Below, piece by piece: positions 22,637 through 34,177 of a stretch of 64,000 nt of DNA (positions are counted from its first letter, which is position 1; every line of letters begins with the position of its first letter). The notes under the pieces were generated by a model that searched no databases, was not told the origin of the DNA, and worked only from the letters and a program-made list of their open reading frames with translations. The stretch comes from Oidiodendron maius Zn. Its lineage: Eukaryota; Ascomycota; Leotiomycetes; Myxotrichaceae. Made by a program: the position numbers and the translations under genes. Location of the stretch: contig KN832871.1 in NCBI GenBank assembly GCA_000827325.1, positions 1,426,001 to 1,490,000 on the forward strand, given 5' to 3'.

Positions 22637-25408
22637 TCACTTATCCTCCTTCTCCTCATATAGCTTCATCAAAGCAGGCTTGAAGGCTTCAACCTTGGCG
22701 AAATCCTCTAGCTTCACACGCATGTAATCAAAGGCTACAATCGCAACCTGATCCAAGCCATCACGATTTTGCATGATCGGAATCTTTTGGTATCTCTGCG
22801 AGAAGTGCGTGAGCAGGATCCGGCGGGCCCCCATCTGCCTGCCGATATCCAATGCCTCGGACGTGGTGCAGTGCTTCTTCGCCATTGCATCGCCGATGAG
22901 CTCGTCATCAAACGTAGCTTCGTGGATCAAGAGCGTAGATCCCTGTCCAATCCTCACAAAATCCCTCGATGGCCTGCAGTCACCTGAATAGGAGGCCTTG
23001 AACCCGTTCGGGAAGTTGAAGACCACTGCCATGGCTCCATTGCAGTGGTCGACATGGCATACTTGAATTGATGCGAGTCCATAGCGCTGAGATTGTTCGG
23101 GGTCAAACACGTTGTGAAAATTCTTGGCAGAGAATCCCATGGTGATGGGCTGAACTCGATCGAAACCAAAAGATTCAACTTCCGAGTACTCTCTCAGCCA
23201 CTGAATCATACCCTTGTCAGAAGCCACAATGAGCTTGTGGTCCTTGTTCTTCTCATCATTCCTCATCTCTTTATCCCAGGCTCTGATTACAGATGCTGTG
23301 CCTAGGTGATGATCTGCGTGCAAGTGACTGATCCAGATTGCCTTCAGCTCACGCAAGATATCTGGTAGATCATCTCCAAATACCCTCTTTAACTGACCAA
23401 GTGTATTCTCACCACAGTCAAAGAGATAGCTGCCAAATCCAGGCACCCGAAGCAACGTTGCTGAGACATTGCGATATTTGGATGGCAATGCAGACCCTGT
23501 CCCAAGTGTGATAACCTCAGCATCCTTGCTCGGGATATCTTTCTGGCGCTCTGCTAACCGTTCGAGATATTCCTGGCTTGTTACTTCTTCCCGAGCCTTG
23601 TCTGCTAGCTGCTGGACGTCTTTTGACACAGCAGTGATAGTTTTAGCGGTATTTAAGTACTGAACTATTCCGTTGTCTTGCACCTCCATTTTGGGCTCTA
23701 ATTGTATAGTTTTGCCAACTCTTGCAGGTTCATAGAGCAGCTCATTCCCATTTCCGTTCTTGGGTCTGACATTACTATGGACTGGGATCGGGAATCGCTG
23801 AGGATCTAGTAGATGTAATCGAATTGCAGCTTCAGATGGAGACTCCAAGGCAAGATAATTTGAAGACGTGTCAGTTGAAGAAACAATATGCTTGTACTCT
23901 TTGCACTCCTCCATGAACTTTTGTATTTTTGGATCCTCAATGACTCCAGGCCCGAGGATCCAGATCATAGCCCCAACTCCGTTCATTATCTCTTTTGACG
24001 TCCATTCTTTACGACTGACCAGGGCTTCGACGTAAGTCTTGTCTGGAAGATCGATAATGGCAACGCCACTACCGCCTTTGCCTGGTTCCATAACTTGCTC
24101 GGGAGTGACGACCGTTCCGTCATGTGTGGTAACAGATTTCCCGGTTGTCAGTTTGGAAAACAGCGGCCCAGGTGTAACACCAAGCTTCATAGCCACTTTA
24201 GGAAGGAACTTTCCACGTTGAGGGTGGCCTTTGATGATATATGAGACAGCCGTAGTCGCAGGCTTTGTAGGCGGAAGCTTCTCGATCAACGCCCCAGGCC
24301 AGGGATTTCGTACAAGAACATCTATATCAGGGACATCCTGTGCTTCGCCTATCATTGGACCTTGGTATTTCTCAATCTTCCCTTCTTTGTTGCGGAAGAA
24401 GATTGTTGCCGGTAGGATAACTTGTGAAAGCTTCTTTGTGACTAGGGCATCCAAGCGCCATTTTGAGGAAAACATAGCAGCAACAACACCTTTTCGAATC
24501 TGGTCATCCTGATCCTCTTGCGCTGTTACGTCCTCTGCAGAACTGCTCAAGGAGGCTGCTGCAACATCATTGCTGTATTCTTCATGACTTCTCTTCCTAG
24601 GGCTAGTAGCTTGCACTCTAGGTTCAAGAGGCATAGCCCACACCTTGACAAGATCGTCTTGCCATGACGGTTCCCAGTTCGTACTCTGCTCCTCCTTTAA
24701 AGCTCTGAACTCCTGTATATGTATGGGAAGCCCTTTTCGAAAGACGAACCGTCTCGCCGTCGCCAGCATGTGTGTGAGATTTGTGCTGCCATGGATATTC
24801 AGCCATTGCCCCGCTGGTGCATCGGGGCTTTGGGGTATATTCCCCTGGTTATTCTTTGAGTCCTCTCTCGAACCGGTAACGCTATCCGCAATCGTCAGGA
24901 TCATGCCTAGTAGCCCTCCAGTTGTCTTCCATTCCGTCCTTCCAGTTAAAAGAATATCAGAGACTTTTATCAGACCCGTCTTCCTCTGCGCCGCAGCTCT
25001 CTGAGTCCCCTCTGCAATATGGCCTATCAAGTACCGCTTGGAATCGAAATGGAGTACGAGCGCCGTGCCAGGTGTGTCTGCTGTCGGCGTGGTAAGGAAT
25101 TGAATCCAGCACTTCATTTTGTTGTATGCGTGGTTTCGGTTGGATTGCCAGATGTCGCCAACGCTGCAGACTGCACCACCGATCCTCGGGGATACCTTCT
25201 CAAAGGCAATTAACTGCTCGATCCTGGAGGGATAGTAACGCAGGCGCGGTCCGGGCAAGACCCGATCCAGAGGCAATCTTTTGCGGAAACTCGCATCAGG
25301 CGGGGGACGAACTTTCAAGTCTAGCGGTCCTCCCACTTGATTGCGCAACTTGCGCGTTCTGAGTCTCGGGATAAAAGACTTTTTGAGAACAGGTACAAAT
25401 TCGTGCAT
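22637..25408 (-). CDS. TRZ1: Long-form tRNase Z (ELAC2 type)
   Basis: Endoribonuclease that removes 3' trailers from nuclear and mitochondrial tRNA precursors. It is a single exon of 923 residues, typical of the long eukaryotic form made of two beta-lactamase-fold halves. The amino half is degenerate and includes HFDSKRYLIGHIAEGTQRAA and ISDILLTGR-type sequence. The carboxy half carries VITLGTGSALPSKYRNVSAT, the metal-binding HLHADHHLGT (first His at about residue 695), YSGDCRPS, LLIHEATFDDEL and LLTHFSQRYQKIP, so catalytic residues appear intact. The N-terminus (MHEFVPVLKKSFIPRLRTRK) is basic and could act as a mitochondrial targeting sequence; that is inference. The Ser/Gln-rich segment near residues 275-300 is probably disordered. 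Confidence 0.95.
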   Translation of the reverse strand: MHEFVPVLKKSFIPRLRTRKLRNQVGGPLDLKVRPPPDASFRKRLPLDRVLPGPRLRYYPSRIEQLIAFEKVSPRIGGAVCSVGDIWQSNRNHAYNKMKCWIQFLTTPTADTPGTALVLHFDSKRYLIGHIAEGTQRAAAQRKTGLIKVSDILLTGRTEWKTTGGLLGMILTIADSVTGSREDSKNNQGNIPQSPDAPAGQWLNIHGSTNLTHMLATARRFVFRKGLPIHIQEFRALKEEQSTNWEPSWQDDLVKVWAMPLEPRVQATSPRKRSHEEYSNDVAAASLSSSAEDVTAQEDQDDQIRKGVVAAMFSSKWRLDALVTKKLSQVILPATIFFRNKEGKIEKYQGPMIGEAQDVPDIDVLVRNPWPGALIEKLPPTKPATTAVSYIIKGHPQRGKFLPKVAMKLGVTPGPLFSKLTTGKSVTTHDGTVVTPEQVMEPGKGGSGVAIIDLPDKTYVEALVSRKEWTSKEIMNGVGAMIWILGPGVIEDPKIQKFMEECKEYKHIVSSTDTSSNYLALESPSEAAIRLHLLDPQRFPIPVHSNVRPKNGNGNELLYEPARVGKTIQLEPKMEVQDNGIVQYLNTAKTITAVSKDVQQLADKAREEVTSQEYLERLAERQKDIPSKDAEVITLGTGSALPSKYRNVSATLLRVPGFGSYLFDCGENTLGQLKRVFGDDLPDILRELKAIWISHLHADHHLGTASVIRAWDKEMRNDEKNKDHKLIVASDKGMIQWLREYSEVESFGFDRVQPITMGFSAKNFHNVFDPEQSQRYGLASIQVCHVDHCNGAMAVVFNFPNGFKASYSGDCRPSRDFVRIGQGSTLLIHEATFDDELIGDAMAKKHCTTSEALDIGRQMGARRILLTHFSQRYQKIPIMQNRDGLDQVAIVAFDYMRVKLEDFAKVEAFKPALMKLYEEKEDK

Positions 25409-25849
25409 GGAGTTGAAATGGTCACTCCATAAGTAGCACCTATTTGAGTGCTAACCTTGAGAAACGTCGAGCTAAAGAAATATTGCTACGCGCACAAGAA
25501 AAGTTCGGACGAGGCTGTAATGATGACTCAGCGGGGCGCTAGGCCTAACTTACCCGAAATGCTATATTTCTAGAGAGGTATTGTTTTGGCATGATATATA
25601 CCGATGCATTTTCTCTCGTATGGATGAACTCATTATGTCATATGATGAACTCGTACAGCTCTGTGCCCATCGGCTGATCCCTTGCCCCCCTCAGAAGCGA
25701 TTCTAAAGGCGTGATATTATCAGACACGCATTGACACAGAACTCATTATCAACGCCTATATGCATCGACCAGCACTTAGGTCATCCTAGATTGAGAACTG
25801 CCTTGCCTCCTCCCATACGCCGTCATATTTCATTAATCAACTCCGACCG
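25409..25849. other. Intergenic spacer, LAMMER kinase to TRZ1
   Basis: About 440 bp between two minus-strand genes: the TRZ1 promoter and the kinase 3' UTR. Nothing else was seen. Confidence 0.4.
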
Positions 25850-28151
25850 TCAGTGACGATATCCATTATGTCTTGCCGCTGCCCCTTCAGCTTGGAGCTG
25901 CCTCTGTAATCGAATCTTAGCAGCCTCAGTTCCATCATCTGGCGTTGCTGCCTCCTTGAACCAGGGGTGCTGCAGGGCTTGCTTCGCAGTGATGCGGTCA
26001 GCCGGATCATATACAAAGATCTTCTTGAGCAGATCAAGAAAATTGCTGCAGAATTTATTATTTTCGGCGGGAATGATTTCCTTGTGCATGTCAGCTGGGC
26101 GCTAATGTAGTGATCTTCTGAGCAGTCTTACCTCAAGCCTCTTCATAGCCTTTACAAACCGCCTGGAGGCTCTGGTTGTCTCTGGTTGCGGGTAGTCCAG
26201 CTTCAGTCGCTTGAAGAATCTTAAAACTGTTAGCGCATGCGTTCCCAGGGATGGAACTGTAACTTACTTGGCGGCAGAGTTCCCTCCATTCCTCTTCGCT
26301 AAGGTGTTTACTTGTTGGATAAGATGTGTGTCCAATCTCATGCCACAAACGCTCTCCATCATGGCAAGATGCTCCAGGTTATCATGAGTTTGAAACAGAG
26401 CGTCCCCTGTAAAGAATTCGACAAGGATGCAGCCAATACTCCAGATATCACACGGGAATGACCACCCCAGGCCCAATATGATTTCGGGGGCCCGATAATG
26501 CCGGGTGGACACAACAGAGGAGTGATATTCGTCTTGGAAAGTCGCTGAGCCGAAGTCGATCAGCCGTATCTCAGTATCGAGAAGGACCTTTCGTTGGGCC
26601 GCTTGCCGATTGATTGTGGTGGATGAAGATGGGATTCTGCGGCTGTATGTAAACGCTTGATAGGCATTATCACAGAGCAAAATATTTTCGGGCTTTAGGT
26701 CAGTGTGGATTAAGTTTAGATCATGTAAAACTGGACCTGAATCAGCGGGAAGTAGCGGGATGTGCTCGAGGAGAACGTACACGCAACACTTGTAAAGAGT
26801 TGTCGGGCAAAGCTCTGGATCTGACTGTTCGGAAATGGCACAAATGCGTTGCCTTTCAAGAAGTCAAAAACGCTCTGTCCAAGCAGGTCCATGACTATGC
26901 AGATGTGACCTCTGTAGTCAAAGCAATCACGAAGATGTATGCATCGGTTTCGATTTTCGTGGTCGTTTGCTTTGAGGGTCGCAAGGACACGCAGCTCTAT
27001 TCGGGACGCATCTCGGTATTTCTGCACGGATCTGATAATCTTGATGGCAACAAGCTTGTTTCTCTTCCTGTCATGGGCTTGCACAACCTTGCCAAAGGTC
27101 CCCTGGCCAAGAAGCTTGGTTACTTGATCTAGAGTTACGTTAGCTATTAAAGGATGTCCGGGTTGGAAGATCTGATACTTACATCTGTCTGTCAGGTCGG
27201 AGTCAGGTATTACAATGTAGTGGCCATCCTCGTCGTCGACCTTGCTGTTCCTGTTGTAAGAGTGCTAGGAATTTTGTCAGTGTTGTTTGCTAGTGTGTAT
27301 ATTCTAATACTCACATCCACAATCTGCTTGACCTGGACATCAGGGGCCTTGATTGGGGGTCTCGGCGGTGGACGATAGTTAGAGAACGCATCTCCATTGG
27401 CCTCGAGCTCCTTTCTCTTAGCCTCATTGGCAAGTTGTAACCGCGTCGCGGTCCTCTTCCTCTTCTGTCCCGGCTGGGTATCAACCACCTCGTACCCATT
27501 CTGGCCGTTCGATGAATGTGAGCCCAGCGAGGTGGCAGCGGTAGTGTGTATGGCTGATGTGGTCCGATCAGTCGAGATGGTGGACCCGGATACAGAGTCC
27601 TCATATCGTGGGCTCCGATCGTGGTGATCGTGGCCCAGATGGTAGACCGGGTCATAGGCCGAGTCAGCATCATCGCGTTTTCTCTTCTTGGCCGTGTGTC
27701 GACTGCTGCCCCCAGCTAGGGCATGACTTATGTGGCCATTTGACACAACTGAGGCAGATGGTTGAGGGGATGGGGAGTCGTCGATGACGATGATCTCTTT
27801 GGGCAGCCCGTTCTGGTAAAATTTCTTCCAGTCAGGCTCCCGCGGCTCCTTGAGCCTCTGTCGCTTCTTCGCGGGCGGCTTGGACGTGGTCGAGGAGATA
27901 GGCATGGCTACCGAGTCTGACTCGGACCGGGAGGAATGAGTGGTACTCTGGGCGGCTCGAGGGGGAGGTGCTCCAAGACCGCTTGTCGAGAGGGCAACAC
28001 TCGGCGGCGTCGGGAGGTTGTATGCTCCCAGCCGGCTCGCGCCGTTCAAGAGGGTATTGGCGGCTCGATATCCACTTGTCGATTGATAGTTCTGATGATG
28101 AGGGTATCCGTAGTTGGGATGATGTGGCGGTAGGGTCGATGGTGTCGACAT
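25850..28151 (-). CDS. lkh1: LAMMER-family dual-specificity protein kinase (CLK/Lkh1 type)
   Basis: CLK-type kinase. Fungal homologues (Lkh1, LkhA, Kns1) control cell cycle, development and SR-protein or Pol III targets. The model is complement(join(25850..26080, 26132..26219, 26268..26730, 26781..27128, 27183..27264, 27315..28151)), 682 residues. The N-terminal ~300 residues are disordered and rich in Ser, Pro and basic nuclear-localisation-like runs ([16 protein letters not shown]). The kinase domain has [38 protein letters not shown] and the LAMMER-class EHLAMMESV (canonical EHLAMMER), then HPWFKE. For the last intron I chose acceptor CACAAG before EIIPAENN: it gives a 51-nt intron and the family sequence, while an earlier acceptor would leave only 30 nt. 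Confidence 0.93.
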
Positions 28152-29977
28152 TGCAGTATCGGGGCTGAATTGATCGAAGATGGAGGGACCAGACGACGGC
28201 GGTGTCTGCAGAATGGGGATCTGAGAGGGCCCAGAACGGCAGATTGGCGGCAGTGGTCGTTACAGCATTGATCTGGCACCGGATGAGGGCCGTTCGAGTC
28301 GTCTTCTCGTGCGGGCGGGCGCGATGGGCGTTCGGGGAGGTGTCTTCTCGTCAACGGGCGCGTGGGCGACAAAGGGCAAAACGAGAACCCGAGGCTAGAC
28401 TCGAGGCATCTCGGGGCCGTCTGCGATGATCAGGATGCGGGCCGATGGTCTGGCGATGGCCTGGCAACAGAGACGAAGGAGACAGGGCGGGTGTGAACGT
28501 GTTTTCGCTGGTCGATCCTGCGAGGAGGTCGTTTTCCTGAGGTTGGGTCTCGAGTGAGTGAGGGAGCGCAAGCGAGAGAAAGCGGGAGTTCGTTCGCTCG
28601 CTCGGCGTGTCTGGCTGGCGGCGAGCGGCCTGGTTGGCGTGCTGGGTTTTGGCTGGCTTACGGACGTGGGCTCCAGAAGGGCTTTCCCTTCTCCTCAGCA
28701 CATGAGAACCTGGAAGGGGCCTGCTGTCGAGGTACAGGCAGCCAAAGGGGACCGGAATGGCGACGAATGCGAGTGGCCGGCAGGTGTCGTCCACTTGAGA
28801 CACTTACGCAGTGATGATATATCTACAGTACTACGATTACCACTCCTCCAGTATCCATCTCCAGTAGGCCCCTCCTGGCGCAACAATCCACGGGACTGGG
28901 CGGGGCGCGAGGGCCACTGAGAGGGGGTGGTGTAGCATATATTGTCTGTCCTGGCCAGGCCTCACTTCGAAGGGAAGACCATGATTCACCGTATCTATTT
29001 GAAGGGGCCTTACGCCTTATTATACGCGTTTTCTCCCGTAGTGCCGTGCTAGGAGAGGGAGAGAGATAGAGAGAGAGAGAGGTTGCGGCACTGGTGCCAT
29101 ATCTTTATTATCAATCAAGACTGGCCGGTGGTCCTTTTGTGTCCCTTCAAACCAGCCGGCACGTTACTCTCCAAGAGCCGGCTGGCCCGCTCAGCATCTG
29201 TGGCAACCCTTTCTCATTTCACCACGCGGGGGCGAAGAGGTTTTGCCCCTGTCTCTCCGCCCTCTGCACCCGCCGCGTCGACGGAAGCGCGTGCAGAGAG
29301 GAAGGGAAGAGGGAATGGGTAGTGATATGCTGTGTATGGAGAAGAGGAATCGTCCCTTCTCCATCATCTCCCAATCTCTCCATAATGGATACCATCTAGA
29401 GGTTGTCTCTGCGCGCATCCTCATCCGCCCACTCGGCCCCAGCTGCAACCCCAGGAAAGTGTCTAATGTATGGTGACCAGCGGAGGAATTGCCCTTCGGG
29501 GTGGCAACTGCACAAACACCCTCGAAGGATCGTCCAGTGGTCGCGCCAGCAACACAGAAACTTTTACTCGAATGGCCCCCGGGCCCTGCAGCCAAAACGA
29601 CTGGATCCGGCAAAATGGAGCGTCTCTTTTCTCCGCCCTATGGATCGCGAGACGGCGCAGAAATGCACGTTTCCTCACGTGACAAATACCCGTTGCAAGG
29701 AGCCCCGCATTGCACGCGCAAGACCATGTGTGTAAGTTTCGTTATCTCCGGGTGACATGAGTGGCCGCGGAAGATAGTTATATAAATTTTATCTTCTGCC
29801 CTTTGGCAGTCTACGCTATAAAGACTCATGTGTTTGGGTATTGTTGGCAAGACGCTCTCCCCCTTTATGCTTTCCTTGCCAGCGCCAGACCTATCGTCCG
29901 GGTAGCCATCGCCTGCATTTCTATTTCTCAAACAGTTCCGTCTCTAGGAAAACCCGCATACCAGTGTCCAGGTCTCA
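28152..29977. other. Intergenic: long GC-rich spacer upstream of the LAMMER kinase
   Basis: About 1.8 kb without a supportable gene. The first ~700 bp is GC-rich with many overlapping open frames on both strands, which is expected of composition. It is probably the promoter and 5' UTR of the kinase and may hold upstream ORFs or a UTR intron. A GA microsatellite lies near 29051-29082. Confidence 0.45.
29051..29082. repeat. GA microsatellite
   Basis: Purine run of GA/GGGA units interrupted once by T. Confidence 0.8.
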
Positions 29978-31242
29978 TTAGATCCCCCTATTGAATACTA
30001 CTTTACCTCCCTCGCCTCCCGTGTCCCAGAACTCCTCTTCGAGACTCGAAGCATCCACGCTCTGCCTCTGGGGGAAAGCTCCAAGGGCCAAGGGCAAAGC
30101 GAAGAGACTCGTACCTAGGATTAAGCCCAGGTTAATTGGCAATGTGAGCCTGGGGTTCCTCTTCAGCCACTCCTGTTTCTGCAGCCGCACCAGGATCAAT
30201 GGCGGGATGACCATGATAGGTGAGCTGTTCAATACTCTGCTGAGAGCAGTCTCCGACACAGCAATGACTGCTGCCTTCTTGCTCTTCCCTAACGGAGCTA
30301 CTGAGGACTCTGACTTCCCCTCTTCCGCTAGCCTGGCCTTGTCCGAGTCTGACAAAATGGGATACACATCAATGCCTTGCCTCATCTCTTCGCCACGCAT
30401 CAGAAATACGTTCAAAGCTCCAGCACTGGCCACGGCAGCAAATGGCACTAGCCTGGTGAGAATTGTCTTCGTAGACGGGCTCACTCGTTTTAACCGTGGT
30501 ACGAGAGCATTGAGTCCGAGAGCCACAGAGCAGGATGCGCCGACCGCAAGGAAGTATGATTGTGTGATTTTGGAGAGTGATAAAGGTGTTGATTTGTTGG
30601 CATTGGCATTATTGATCGCCACGTTGAGTGATTGGTTGGTTATCTGCCAGAGAAGAGTCCCGGCTGTCTGCAATATGCTCTGTTAGTACCACAGTATCCA
30701 AATTAAAAGCACGCTGCCAACAGGAAGAAAATCCCGAGGACTCACTCCCAGACCAGGTGTAAGCATTCCGGCTGTAACAACCAAGTTCGACAAGACAAAG
30801 CATGACATTCGAAAAGGGAGAAATACTGGCTTGCCAGTGTCTATGAACATTAATTAGCATAATATTTAATGACTTCACAACCCTAATAACATACCGGGGT
30901 GAAGGGTCGAGTCAACAATCTTCTTTGCACTCCACAGCTCTGCGTTCATATCTCTGATCTTTCCCTGTTTGTATTCTGCTATAAGACTCTTGGCATGGTC
31001 CAATTGCTCTCTACCAACTAACAGCGTCCTAAGAGACATTAGCATTTCGCTGGTAAGCCGTGGCCTTTGCTCCGCTCCCTGAAAGAAATGGGAATTGATT
31101 GCACTATCGACACAAACAACAGAACATGTCCTTCTCACCTGGGATCGGAAATATCTGCTGCATGCCGTACGCGTCCCCAGTACGTCCTGAGGTCGTATTT
31201 CGAGGTTGGCAGCTCTCGAGTGCCTGGTAAAGAGGCCGACAT
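29978..31242 (-). CDS. FSF1: Sideroflexin, mitochondrial inner-membrane carrier
   Basis: Member of the sideroflexin/tricarboxylate-carrier family; animal sideroflexin 1 carries serine into mitochondria. The model is complement(join(29978..30679, 30746..30840, 30895..31028, 31139..31242)), 344 residues. It begins MSASLPGTRELPTSKYDLRT and joins to RTLLVGREQLDHAKSLIAEY. Diagnostic features are the STLHPDTGKPVFLPFRMS region, the TLLWQITNQSLNVAINNANA motif with the family's conserved Asn residues, and about five hydrophobic segments. The C-terminal domain holds PIMVIPPLILVRLQKQEWL and LGTSLFALPLALGAFPQRQS. Splice sites are GT/AG and all phases fit. It is divergent from the AIM3-like gene. Confidence 0.93.
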
Positions 31243-31863
31243 TGTGAAATTCTCCAGGCGTCAGATACAAAAGTTGAGGAGATAATTAAGCCAGCAACAA
31301 ACCAGACACGTCCCTAATTCTCCAGTAGGAGAGCCCCAGAGCTAGGCTTTCTATGAGTTGGAGAGAGCGGTGAGGTTGACAGGGCGAAGAGAGATAAGAG
31401 TCAAGGTGCCGAATTCTGAAGATATTTAACTCCGACCTCGGTCCGATGTGGATGTACCACTCCACCAAAAAAGCGGAGTAAGGTACATCGCCCTGGTTAT
31501 CTGAGCCGACCCGAGCCGACCTTCATATGTGGTTGCTAGACCTGGATTTTCTTGCATGTAAGCCGATCGACAACATGCCTTATTTATGGTATAGGGACGT
31601 CCATAGCTCAACCTCGGGCTGATGTGACTGTAGCTAAATTGTAGCTATATGTAGACGCGTTCTAAAGAGTACATGTGACAAGAGTTGAGACTCGCTAGCA
31701 GCACTAACAACAGTGCCGGGGTCGGTGCCAGGAACCGCCTGAGATGCATGATTGCGTAGTGAACTACACACCTCTTGCATCTAAATCGTCTGAACGCACG
31801 CCAGGTCTGAGCACGCACACACGCACGCACGCACGCACACAATGTATCGCAGTACATTAAGCT
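31243..31863. other. Bidirectional promoter region, FSF1 and AIM3-like gene
   Basis: A 621-bp spacer. It contains a CACG/CA microsatellite at 31811-31841, only about 25 bp before the AIM3-like start codon. Nothing else was recognised. Confidence 0.45.
31811..31841. repeat. CACG/CACA microsatellite
   Basis: Alternating purine/pyrimidine run of GCAC units immediately upstream of the AIM3-like start; such tracts can vary in length and can adopt Z-form. Confidence 0.75.
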
Positions 31864-34177
31864 ATGCCTGACTTCAAAGAGATTGCGAAGAGTGGGTGGC
31901 ATCCGAAAGGCAAAGATGGCAAAGGAGAGAGCTGGAGAAGTGACTTCAAGGGCGTCAATCAGGTTGCCGGATGGTTAGGAAAGGGCAAGGACACTGGATC
32001 TTCCATACCAGCCGAGTATCATACCTCGCGCCCTTTGTCGTCATTACAGGATCCAGCTAGCTTCGGGCCACCGCCTAAGCACATCCACACTACTCAACCC
32101 AACCAAGTGAGAAGCTATATTGCCCTGTTGCGAGGAATATGCTCTGACGAAATAGGCTACCCCAGATACAACCGGCTTTGTGGCACCTTCAGGTAAAGGA
32201 GAGTTACAGCAAGAAACAGCAACCGAAGGAACAAAGCCCAGGCCCCCGCCTGTTCCATTTCGAATAGATACAACCGGCCTCTCCACATCACATCTTCCTC
32301 CGCCACCCAAAAGAAAGGGTGGTGGTGCTGATGCAAAGACACCCCTTCCCCAAGCACCAAAGCCCAAGCCCCCTGTCCTCCCACCACGACTGTCTTCGAG
32401 GCTTGGTCCTAGCCCTGTTTCATCTCTACCGCAGAAAGTTTTTCAGGAACCAGACGCTCACAAGGGTATCCTCAATCAAGACTCTTTGAGAAGGCTTGGG
32501 GCTGCAGGTGTGTCTGTCCCTACTCTGGGTATTGGCCCACCCTCCGCAGATTCGCTGGTTCAAACCCAATCTGCGCCAACAAATAATGCCGCGCAACTCA
32601 ACGAGCTTCAATCTCGCTTTTCGCGTCTTTCCTCGAATATACCAGGTCCTGGCATTCCCGAGGGGACTTCACTAGTTCACAAGCAGAAAGCCCTCAAGCC
32701 CCCTCCCCAGTATCGAAAGGATCTGTCTTCGCCATTGCCGAGTGATCCAAGAAGTGAGCAACCGGCTGGCCTAGGAAAAAAGAAACCACCACCTCCTCCA
32801 GTTAAAAAGGCAAGCCTGTTGTCCTCAGCATCTTCAATTGATACCACTCCACCGCCTATTCCATTATCCAGCAAACCAAATCCACAAGTAAGTAGTCAAT
32901 TTTATTCATCTCTCATGGAGACTTTCTAGTCCGTGATATGAATTGTTTGTCTCAAGTCAAAGACTGAAATTGCGTTTTAAACCACCCAATTTCCGTAGGA
33001 TGAGCAGTTATGCAACATTTATAATTGGGAATCAGTTTATCCTCTGGTTGCTTTTCAAGTTGACGGCAACTTGGTATAACCCTATGGCCTATCGTACTGT
33101 CTAGCTCAAATTGGATGTTAAGCGCTACCTACAAATTACTCTTCTATATAGAGCTATTCCAGCGATTCAAGTTGCTTCTACTACTCCTCGTCTGCAAGTC
33201 AATTCTATTGCTTCGTATTCCTGTCGATGAATTTCACTGCTCCATGTTACTCCGTATTCTTAACTTGTCTGACAAATATGGAAAACACCTATTAATTTCA
33301 TAGTCGGTCGAGTTGGACGCTCAAGACCTAGATCTCGACCTGAAGTCGCTGTGGTTCGCGAAATCGCCTCCATCCTTCCCTCCAGCTTCGATTAACCGTC
33401 TCCCTGGGAGCAGATCATTTGCGTCGTCGTCGGGCTGGACATCGTCTGGAGTCAGAAAGACCCATACTTTTACCGGTGCCATTCGCCATTGTAACACATT
33501 AGCGACAACCATTATCCACTTAACATGGGACAGCAGCAACCCAGGTGTGACAATCAAAGCCCAACAAAGACATATTCCTCCCCCGAGAAAACTCACAAGA
33601 GAGGAATTAGATATCAACCGAGATGAGTAAGGATATATCCGTGCATGCTTTATATTGTGCTAATAGAAGTAGATATTCGGATGAAATTGCCAGTTGGAGT
33701 GAGTCTAAAATGGGACAGCAGGTCGGAGATGGCGAATGCTGGACCCTAGCCAATGAGGCGCTGAAAGCCATAGGAACGAAAGCCTCTTCAATGGGCCGAG
33801 AAGCGTGCATGTCTTCGCAGTCATACGTACACGGGGCTCTCATCTACTCTTACATCCCAGCAACCTCACCATATCCAGACCCAAGGGGTGGAATTCGAGA
33901 AGCTAGTGTTGCAAGGGGCGATATACTGCAGTTACTAAGTGCCTATTTCAAGTCTAAGGACGGCAGGAGTGAGAAGTGGGCCGGAGCACCTGACCATACT
34001 GCAGTTGTAGTTGGCGTTAAGCCGAACGATGTTTTAAGTGTAGTGGAACAAAACATTGGTGGCGTAAAAAAAGTACGGGAGGGTACATATGATATGTCTG
34101 AATTGGTCAAAGGTGAGGTGAGGATATTTCGGGCTGTGGGTGAGGGTTGGGTTGGGAAGCTTGAACCGAAGTGGTAA
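31864..34177 (+). CDS. AIM3: AIM3-like cortical actin patch protein
   Basis: Similar to yeast Aim3, a proline-rich protein of cortical actin patches. The model is join(31864..32106, 32156..32887, 33304..33626, 33667..34177), 602 residues. The N-terminus has the family motif (GWHPKGKDGKGESWR and DFKGVNQVAGWLGKGKD). A long proline-rich middle (about residues 85-325) carries SH3-ligand-like PPPPP and KPPVLPPRLSS runs. The C-terminal ~170 residues (EIASWSESKMGQQVGDGECWT, APDHTAVVVGV) match the cysteine-proteinase-like domain shared by BBC1 and AIM3. There is no SH3 domain, which favours AIM3 over BBC1. The second intron is 416 nt, long for this window, so a missed exon there is possible. Confidence 0.75.

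Noticed and set aside
26081-26101. Extra seven codons at the start of the last LAMMER-kinase exon
   Set aside because: Would need a 30-nt intron and does not match the family sequence.
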